A DNA stretch of 23,745 nucleotides, from the NCBI GenBank assembly GCA_017620875.1, contig JAGAUH010000060.1:1-23745 (forward strand), in the 5' to 3' direction. Made by a program: the position numbers and the translations under genes. Of the stretch, positions 8,423 to 16,400 are shown in pieces. Below the pieces are notes generated by a model. That model saw nothing but the letters and a program-made list of their open reading frames with translations. It did no database searches and was not told the DNA's origin. The stretch is from Clostridia bacterium. GTDB taxonomy: Bacteria > Bacillota > Clostridia > Christensenellales > Borkfalkiaceae. Each line of letters opens with the position of its first letter. The first letter of the stretch is position 1.

Positions 8423-8568
8423 TGAAAAAGCTTATTTTAATAGCCCTATCGCTAACAATGGCGTTATTAGTTTTGGGTGGTTGCAACAAAAAAAACAACA
8501 ATTCGCAAAAGCCAACTACTACCACGTCTACTTCTAGCGAGTGGGAAACAACTAGAATACCTATTTAA
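8422..8568 (+). CDS. Mini-lipoprotein of 48 residues
   Basis: ATG at 8422 overlaps the preceding stop by one base; GGGAG at 8412-8416 serves as ribosome site. The 48-residue product is almost entirely a type II signal peptide: MKK, a hydrophobic core to residue 18, and lipobox L-G-G-C with Cys21. After lipidation only ~28 residues remain: a Lys/Asn stretch, a Thr/Ser-rich middle and an end SSEWETTRIPI. A membrane-anchored peptide this short cannot be an enzyme. It might be a tether, an assembly or adaptor factor for the large surface proteins on either side, a signalling peptide or a small toxin-like factor. None of these is shown by sequence. Confidence 0.75.
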   Translation: MKKLILIALSLTMALLVLGGCNKKNNNSQKPTTTTSTSSEWETTRIPI

Positions 8569-8657
8569 TTTTTAAAAAGGTTTTTAACAAACCAAAAAAA
8601 TATAATAAGGCAATCTTATTATGAAAATTTAGTTTGCCAAATAAAAAAGGAGTAAAC

Positions 8658-11600
8658 ATGAAACTATTTAAAAAACTTTGTTTAGCAGTTTTTAGTTTTG
8701 TACTTGCTTTTTCTACTGGATTAATAATAAAAGATTTTATCCCAAGCAAGCAAGTTAAAGCAGCGGATAGCGTTTATAAATATCGTTATCTAAGCGATTT
8801 AAGCGTGGATAGTTACGTAAACTTATGGAACAATACCTACGCTTTAAACGCTCCCATTTCCCCTGCGGACACCATTAACAATTCTATATTGTTAAAACGC
8901 GGAGGTGGATTAGTAAACGAATCTTTTAATAAAGCAATCGTTTTTAATAGGGGTGACGCTAGTAAAGAAGGCGGTTTAGTTTTTAAAATAGCCGGCTTAA
9001 ACGCAACAAGACTAACCGCAACTATTGGTATAAACCAAACCACAACGCATTTAGACAACGTAAATGCGGGTATTGCAAAATTTAAAGTTTATGCAGACAA
9101 TACCCAAATTTACGATAGTGGTATTTCTTATAACAGAAACGGACAATACGGCAATTTAGACGTTGCTATCCCAAATGGAACCACTCTTTTAAAACTATTT
9201 GCTTACGACGACGCTTCTCAACAAGATATCACTTGCGAACACGCAGTTTTTGCAAATCCTAGAATTTACGGTACAAATTTAGTTGGCGGTATAGAGGGCT
9301 CTAGTTTAGATTTAAGCGAAATGCCTTACGAATATAAAGAGAGCATTGGCTGGTACGACAATATAGCCATAAACGAAGCGTATCCCGTAGATGGAAATAC
9401 TATTCCTTTATCATTAAAAACTGCAAACGGCAACGTAAATTACGATAAGGGTATTTGTATCCAAGCAAACGACGATAACACTGGCGCTAGCCCTGCAAAA
9501 GTTTCTTGGAATATAGAAGGAATTAACGCTTATCGTTTTACCGCTACTATTGGTCTAAATCAAAGAAGCGGTTTAGCAGACAGCCAAGGCAGTGTAAAAT
9601 TTCAAGTAAGATTTAGGATTAGAGCCGGCGCAGACCAAGTAAAATACGAAAGTAAAACTTTCTATCGTACTACCGCATCGGAAAAAATAGACGTTTTAGT
9701 TCCTGCAGACGCAACCCACCTTGTTTTAGCGGTATTAAACGCTGGAGATGGGCTAGATTTTGATAACGGTACTTTTGCAGAACCTAAACTTTATTGCGAT
9801 AGCGTTTGCTTATCTTCCATGACTGCATCTAGCACTTCAATGGGCTATGGCAACTTGCTTTATAACGACACTATGAGCGGAAAAGCCACTCTATATAACA
9901 TTATAACAGAAGGTGGCACTACTCATAACGTACATACTTATTTCGATACCAACCTATTTACTCACGCAACTAGTCACGTAGACTTTTCTATTAAAAATAT
10001 GCACGTAACTCGTTTTACTTGCTACGTTGGTATAACTAGTACTAAAGTTGGTTCAGACGGAATTAGATTTGACGTAAACGCAGATGGCGCTCTCGTTGGC
10101 TCTGTAACCACGGCACAATATCAACAAATGGCAAAACTAGACTTAAATATTCCTGCCGGAGCGCAAACTATAACACTTTCGGCTATCTCTGCCGTAGGCG
10201 ACAATAACTCTGACCACGGAATTTGGTGCGCGCCTACTTTTTACGGAAACAACGTAAACGGCGTAAAAGATATTTCTTTAACGGCAGAAAACGATAGTTT
10301 AACCGTTGGCGAAGAAACCGAATTTAAAACTTATTCTTGCACCCATAATGGAACAATTAGCAAATTAACCGACTTTACTCTTACTTCCGACAACCCTACG
10401 GTTGCGAGCGTAAGCGGACACAAGGTAAAAGCCAATGCGGTTGGTTCTGCTAAAATTAGCGTTTCTACAACTATTTACGGAATTACTTATACCGCTTATA
10501 CTAATATAGTAGTTGGTGCAAGCAACAATAGTTCTTACGCGCAATTAAACCTTGCTTCGCCAGACGGCAACACTAAAATTATAGTAACTTTAAACAATGG
10601 TTGGATAGATTATTCTGCTATTAAAGGCGGTAACCTATTCGTAGAAAAATCTCGTATGGGCGTACAAACTTCTTACGGCGAAATGTGGCACGGATTTACT
10701 TTTAAGAGCCTTTCTTCCGTAAGAACTATCGACGAAACTTACGATACGTACAGCGGTAAATACGCTCAAAACCACAATTATTGTAAAGAACAAGATATCA
10801 CCTTTACTCACTCGTCTGGGGCTACTTTAAAAGTTATAGCAAGAGCCTATAACGACGGCGTTGCGTTTAGATACGTAATCACGGGTAATAATGGACAAAG
10901 TTTTACTATGATAAACGAAAACACTAGTATTTGTCTTCCGTTCTTCTCAACTACTTGGTCTTCAGCTATGCCAGAACTTGGATCTCCTAGTGCTAAACAA
11001 TATACTCACGAACAACCTGTAACGGAATGTATGGTTGCTTCTTACAATGGTAAAAAAGTCCTTCCTTATATGTATAAAACCCCTGATGACGTTTATTGTT
11101 TAGTAACCGAATCCGATTTAGACGGTAGTTATTGGGGTAGCGTTTTAATTAGCGAATTTACAAAGATTTTAAGACTTACGCGTAGCGGACAACAAACTAG
11201 CGACTTAACAATCTCTAACGGAACTTTAACAATGCCTTGGAGAGCGTTTATTGCCGGATCTTTAGAAGAAGTTATTAAATCTACTATGGTAGAAGATTTA
11301 GCCCCTGCTGCCGTAATCGATCCTAGCGGTGACAATTGGGAATGGGTTGACGCTGGAGTAACGAGTTGGTCTTGGATGGATGGCGTAAACCAATTCTGGG
11401 GAAATGGTGGCGACAGCATGAATGGTAAACAAGTTAATATGAAACCTATTAACGGAATGGACAAAACTATCACTTGGAACTATAACAACGTCGTTCTAGA
11501 TTGGCAAGGTAACCCAGAAGCAATTAAAATGTATATAGACCTAGCAGCCGAAATGGGTTGGGAATACTTTATTTTAGATATGGGTTGGCAACCAAGACAA

Positions 11601-13223
11601 TCCGTTGCGTCTGCAAAAGATTCTAACGGCTTAATAGACGGCGAGCCCGTTGGAAATTGGCAAGTATTTGACGACTGGTTCGACGGCGTATTCGATTGGA
11701 TGACCACTAAGTCTCAATACCACAAAGGTGGCGCAACCGGATATACCGGCGTTAAAATTACAGATTATGCAGAGCAAAAAGGCGTTAAACTTATCACTTG
11801 GATACATACCGGACATATTGATACCGAAAAACGTATGAATAAAGTATTTGGTATGTTAAAAGACATTGGTATTAAAGGTATTAAAGTAGACTTTTTCGAT
11901 AGCGAAAACCAATGGACTATGGATTTATATCAAAAACTATACGAAAAAACTGCCGAATATCAATTACTAGGTATATTCCACGGCTCTAACAAACCTACCG
12001 GCGAAAGAAGAACTTGGCCACACGTTATAAACAGAGAAGCAATCCCAGGTGAAGAACTAAATAACACTAAAGTTTCTCAACAATCTATTTTAGCGTACCT
12101 AAGGGGTACCGTTGGACCTACCGACTTAACACCTTATATCTACACCGTAGGTTCGGGCGATACTAATATGGCGTCTCAAATGGCGTTTAGTATTATTTAC
12201 GAATCGGGTATGACTTGTTTTGCTTCTACCGCGGCAGAATATAACGGACTTAGCAACGAAGTTAAATTTTACTACAAAAACTTCCCGGGAAAATGGACCG
12301 ATTTAAAACTAATTTCCGGTGAAGTTGGCGACAAAATGAGCATTGCTCGTAAAGGCGAAAATAACAATTGGTATATTGGTTGTATTACCGTAGACGCTAC
12401 TACCGATACCTTCACTCTAGATTTCTTAGATAGTGGTAAAACTTATAAAGCGCATATCTACACCGATAAAGACGACCGCAAAGCAGTAGCGTACACTTCT
12501 AAAGACGTTACAAGTACTTCTAGCCTAACACTTTCTGCTCGTGCAAACGGCGGTTACGTAGTGCTAATAGAAGAAATCCACACTTGCGCGCCTTCTTCTA
12601 GCAAATATTTCTACGACGAAAATAACCACTGGCAAGAATGTACTTGCTCGGCAAAACTAAACGTAGAAAAGCACGACTTTGTTACAGAAACTACGCCTAA
12701 CGCAGACAACTTAGCAGCAAGTAAAACTTGTACCGAATATGCTAAATACTATAAAGTATGTAGCGTTTGCGGTGCTAAATCTACCGAAACTTACGATTAT
12801 ATTGCAGGCGGTAAATTAGACCACGAATACTCTTACGTATCCGATGGAGAAGCGGGACACCACAAAGATTGCGATAACTGTTCAGACGTAACTGCAACCG
12901 AAAATCACGATTTCCAAGGTGGAAACACTTGTAAAGATTGTGGATATACAAAACCCGTAGCATCTAGTAGTTCTAGTGCTCCTAGTTCTTCTAGTTCTAG
13001 TAGTCAAGAGCCTAGTAGTTCTTCTAGCGTGGTAGATTCTAGTTCTAGTAGTCAAGCGCCTAGCAGTTCTTCTAGTCAAGCAAGTTCTACGATAGTTCCC
13101 CCTCCTACACCTAGCAAGAAAAAAGGTTGTGGCGGAAACTTAGGCGTTGCTTACGCTACGTTACCACTTGTTTTAGTTGCTATCCGTTTAATTTATAAGG
13201 CAAAAAAGAAAAACGAGCAATAA
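8658..13223 (+). CDS. Surface-anchored GH97-type glycosidase (1521 aa)
   Basis: The start is set at 8658 because AAAGGAG lies just upstream; an in-frame ATG at 8634 has no ribosome site and would place charged residues ahead of the signal peptide. Order: signal peptide (1-36), three NPCBM-like modules (about 41-535), a Big_2-like immunoglobulin fold (about 540-625), a GH97 catalytic region (about 629-1300), a Cys-rich repeat region (about 1305-1435), a Ser-rich stalk (1435-1487), then GCGGNLG, a transmembrane helix and KAKKKNEQ. GH97 marks are GWEYFILDMGW, GIKVDFFDS, HGSNKPTGERRTWPH and NREAIPGEE. D1078 occupies the nucleophile site of retaining GH97 members, and E1133 lies 55 residues later at the acid/base site, as I recall for the Bacteroides alpha-galactosidase. 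An alpha-galactosidase or alpha-glucosidase on the cell surface is likely. Compared with its paralog it carries ~20 extra residues after NQFWGNGG. Confidence 0.88.
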   Translation: MKLFKKLCLAVFSFVLAFSTGLIIKDFIPSKQVKAADSVYKYRYLSDLSVDSYVNLWNNTYALNAPISPADTINNSILLKRGGGLVNESFNKAIVFNRGDASKEGGLVFKIAGLNATRLTATIGINQTTTHLDNVNAGIAKFKVYADNTQIYDSGISYNRNGQYGNLDVAIPNGTTLLKLFAYDDASQQDITCEHAVFANPRIYGTNLVGGIEGSSLDLSEMPYEYKESIGWYDNIAINEAYPVDGNTIPLSLKTANGNVNYDKGICIQANDDNTGASPAKVSWNIEGINAYRFTATIGLNQRSGLADSQGSVKFQVRFRIRAGADQVKYESKTFYRTTASEKIDVLVPADATHLVLAVLNAGDGLDFDNGTFAEPKLYCDSVCLSSMTASSTSMGYGNLLYNDTMSGKATLYNIITEGGTTHNVHTYFDTNLFTHATSHVDFSIKNMHVTRFTCYVGITSTKVGSDGIRFDVNADGALVGSVTTAQYQQMAKLDLNIPAGAQTITLSAISAVGDNNSDHGIWCAPTFYGNNVNGVKDISLTAENDSLTVGEETEFKTYSCTHNGTISKLTDFTLTSDNPTVASVSGHKVKANAVGSAKISVSTTIYGITYTAYTNIVVGASNNSSYAQLNLASPDGNTKIIVTLNNGWIDYSAIKGGNLFVEKSRMGVQTSYGEMWHGFTFKSLSSVRTIDETYDTYSGKYAQNHNYCKEQDITFTHSSGATLKVIARAYNDGVAFRYVITGNNGQSFTMINENTSICLPFFSTTWSSAMPELGSPSAKQYTHEQPVTECMVASYNGKKVLPYMYKTPDDVYCLVTESDLDGSYWGSVLISEFTKILRLTRSGQQTSDLTISNGTLTMPWRAFIAGSLEEVIKSTMVEDLAPAAVIDPSGDNWEWVDAGVTSWSWMDGVNQFWGNGGDSMNGKQVNMKPINGMDKTITWNYNNVVLDWQGNPEAIKMYIDLAAEMGWEYFILDMGWQPRQSVASAKDSNGLIDGEPVGNWQVFDDWFDGVFDWMTTKSQYHKGGATGYTGVKITDYAEQKGVKLITWIHTGHIDTEKRMNKVFGMLKDIGIKGIKVDFFDSENQWTMDLYQKLYEKTAEYQLLGIFHGSNKPTGERRTWPHVINREAIPGEELNNTKVSQQSILAYLRGTVGPTDLTPYIYTVGSGDTNMASQMAFSIIYESGMTCFASTAAEYNGLSNEVKFYYKNFPGKWTDLKLISGEVGDKMSIARKGENNNWYIGCITVDATTDTFTLDFLDSGKTYKAHIYTDKDDRKAVAYTSKDVTSTSSLTLSARANGGYVVLIEEIHTCAPSSSKYFYDENNHWQECTCSAKLNVEKHDFVTETTPNADNLAASKTCTEYAKYYKVCSVCGAKSTETYDYIAGGKLDHEYSYVSDGEAGHHKDCDNCSDVTATENHDFQGGNTCKDCGYTKPVASSSSSAPSSSSSSSQEPSSSSSVVDSSSSSQAPSSSSSQASSTIVPPPTPSKKKGCGGNLGVAYATLPLVLVAIRLIYKAKKKNEQ

Positions 13224-13308
13224 AAAGTAAATTTGTTATAAATAACAACAATTTTTTATAAAATAAAGTGATTTTGCTATACATTATATTTTAACAAAAT
13301 GATATTAT
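13224..13308 (+). promoter_or_regulatory. Candidate operator and promoter of the second GH97 gene
   Basis: AAAGTGATTTTGCTATA (13265-13281) is nearly identical to the box at 5039, and its AAAGTG begins 38 bases before TATTAT (13303-13308), as in the first promoter. No good -35 is present. A weaker copy, AAAGTAAATTTGTTATA, begins at 13224, 41 bases upstream. Transcription would begin near 13315-13328. Confidence 0.6.
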
Positions 13309-13322
13309 ATATTATATAGTAA

Positions 13323-13399
13323 AAATCTAAAATACTTTTAACCAACTTAGCGTAGCACTCTAATAATATTTTAGATTTAAAGGGTGCTACGTTTTATTT
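13323..13399 (+). promoter_or_regulatory. Structured leader: interleaved stems, candidate attenuator or pseudoknot
   Basis: Stem 1 pairs AAATCTAAAATA (13323-13334) with TATTTTAGATTT (13367-13378): 12 bp, perfect. Stem 2 pairs CGTAGCACTCT (13351-13361) with AGGGTGCTACG (13381-13391): 11 bp with one U.G. The 5' arm of stem 2 lies inside stem 1 and the 3' arm of stem 1 lies in the loop of stem 2. They must therefore be alternatives or form a pseudoknot. Stem 2 is followed by TTTTATTT and resembles a terminator; the ribosome site AAAGGAG follows at 13411-13417. Confidence 0.65.
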
Positions 13400-13423
13400 A
13401 AAGTATATAAAAAGGAGACGGTT

Positions 13424-16400
13424 ATGAAATTATTTAAAAAAATTTCTATGGCAGTTTTTAGCCTTATACTTGCTTTTTCTTGTGGACTAATAATAAAAGA
13501 ATTTATTCCGCAAAAACAAGTTAAGGCGGCAGAAAATACTTATAAATATCGTTATCTAAGCGATATGAGCGTTGCTAGTTCTTTTAACTTATGGCAAACT
13601 TATACGTTAAACTCACCGCTTTCGCCTTCGGACACCATTAATAATTCTATTCTATTGAAACGTGGTGGAGGTAAAGTTGACGAAAAATTTACAAAAGCAA
13701 TTGTTTTTAACAGAGGGGACGCTAATCAAGAGGGTGGCGTTGTATTTAACCTTTCTGGTTTAAACGCAACTAGATTTACTTCCGTTATAGGTATAAACCA
13801 AACCACGACGTTTTTAGATGACGCTAACGCGGGCGTTGCTAGTTTTAAAGTTTACGGAAACGGAAACGTTTTGTTTAGCGACAACGTCGTATATTCTAGA
13901 ACTTCTAAATATGGGTTTATAGATATTGATATCACGGGTATTACGGAGTTAAAACTAGTTACCTACGACTCAGGGGAAAAAAGCATTAATTGTGAACACG
14001 CGGTTTTTGCAAATCCTAGAATTTACGGTACAAATTTAGTTGGCGGTATAGAGGGCTCTAGTTTAGATTTAAGCGAAATGCCTTACGAATATAAAGAAAA
14101 CCTTTTTTATTACGATAACGTCGCTATAAACGAGGCTTTCCCTATCCCAGATGACGCTTCTGCAGTTATACCGTTATCATTAAGAAACTCTAACGGCACG
14201 AACGACGTTTATAGTAAAGGCATTTGTTTACAAGCAAACAACGACGATACCGGCGCTAACCCTACTAAAATAGGTTGGGAAATTTCTGGAACCGGCGCTT
14301 ACTTGTTTACTGCTAAAATTGGTATCAACCAAAGAAACGGCTTACAAGAAACCCAAGGAACGGTTAAATTCCAAATAAGGTTTAGACAACAAGACGTAAA
14401 TGCTAACGCAGACGTTATTGCTTGGACTAGCGAAACTTTTACTCGTTCTACACCAGCGCAAGATATTTCTATTAAAGTTCCCGCAAACGCAACTCACATT
14501 ATACTCGCAGTGTTAAATGCAGGCGATGGTAGTGCTTTTGATAACGGCTCTTTTGTAAACCCTAAATTACATTGCAACTGCATAGACGTTTCTAGTATGA
14601 CTGCTAGCGCCACCAATATGGGCTATGGCGACTTGTTATACAACGAAACTATGGATGGCAAGGCGACCTTGTATAATATAATTAAAGAAAACGAAACTTT
14701 AACTTATAATCAACATACTTACTTCGATAAAAACTTATTTACCCACGCAACTAGTACGGTAGATTTTTCAGTACAAAATATGGACGTTAATCGTTTTGTT
14801 GCTTACGTTGGTATCACTAGTACTAAAGTCGGCTCTGACGGAATTATTTTTAGCGTTTATGCAGACGGAACTCAAATAGGTTCGAATATAAGTGTAGTAC
14901 AATATCAACAAATGACAAAGTTAGACGTATTAGTTCCTGCAGGAACTAAAACTATTACCTTAAAAGCAGAAAGCGCTATTGGGGATAACAACTCCGACCA
15001 CGCAATTTGGTGCGCTCCCGTATTTTTTGGCAATAACGTTTCGGGAACAAAATCTATTTCTTTAACGGCAGAAAACGATAGTTTAGCCGTTGGAGAATCA
15101 ACTAACTTTAAACTATATTATTGTACTTTTGACAATAAAGTTACCAGTGTATCTAACTTTAGCGTAACTTCTTCTAATTCGAGCGTTGCAACCGTTAACG
15201 GTAAAACCGTTACTGCAAAAGCCGTAGGTTCTGCCGAAATTCACGTTTCAGTAAATATAGACGGCGTTACTTATTCTACTTATACAAATATAGTAGTAGG
15301 TTCTAGTAGTAGTTCTACCAACGCGCAACTAAACCTTGCTTCGCCAGATGGTAACACAAAAATTATCGTTACTTTACGTGATGGTTGGATAGATTATTCC
15401 GCAACTAAAGGCGGTAACCTATTCGTAGAAAAATCTCGTATGGGGGTTAAAACTTCTTACGGCGATATGTGGTACGGATTTACTTTTAAAAGTCTTTCTT
15501 CCGTGAGAACTATCGACGAAACTTACGATACTTATAGCGGTAAATACGCAGGCCACCGCAACTATTGTAAAGAACAAGATATCACCTTTACTCACTCGTC
15601 TGGGGCTACTTTAAAAGTTATAGCAAGAGCCTATAACGACGGCGTTGCGTTTAGATACGTAATCACGGGTAAAAACGGCGAAAGTTTTACTATGATAAAT
15701 GAAAACACTAGCATTTGTCTTCCGTTCTTCTCAACTACTTGGTCTTCTATAATGCCGGAAAACGGAACTGCTAGCGGTAAACAATATACTCACGAGCAAA
15801 CTGCAACTCAAACTATGATTGGTAGTTTCTCTAAATATAAAGTAATTCCTTTTATGTACAAAACTCCAGACGGAATATATTGCTTAATGACGGAATCCGA
15901 CTTAGACGGTAGTTATTGGGGTAGCGTACTTTATAGCGAATATATTAAAATAGTTAGATTAGGAAAAAGCAAGCAACAAACTACTGACCTAACGGTTTCT
16001 AGCGGAACACTCACTATGCCTTGGAGAGCCTTTATGGCGGGTACTTTAGAAGAAGTAGTTAAATCTAATATGGTAGAAGATTTAGCGCCTGCCGCAATAG
16101 AAGATCCAAGCGGAGACAATTGGGATTGGGTTGATCCAGGTATTGCAAGTTGGTCTTGGATGGACGGCGTAAACCAATTCCATAACGGAACGAATAAAAA
16201 TTGGAACGAAGTCGTTATAGGTTGGCAAAAGAACCCAGAGGCAATTAAAAAATATATAGACTTAGCAGCCGAAATGGGTTGGGAATATTTTATACTAGAC
16301 GATGGTTGGCAACCTTGGACTGCCGTTTCTAGTTTAAAAGATGGCAGTGGCAATATTAACGGCGAGCCTGTAGATCCGGGTTGGCAAAACTTTGAAAAAT

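Noticed and set aside
8634..8657. Upstream ATG of the first GH97 gene
   Set aside because: It lacks a ribosome site, while ATG at 8658 has AAAGGAG at proper spacing and begins the same MKLFKK leader as the paralog.
12882..13079. Thr/Arg-rich minus-strand ORF
   Set aside because: It is the antisense of the Ser-rich stalk, whose alternating TCT and AGT codons keep the opposite frame open. No ribosome site or homology.
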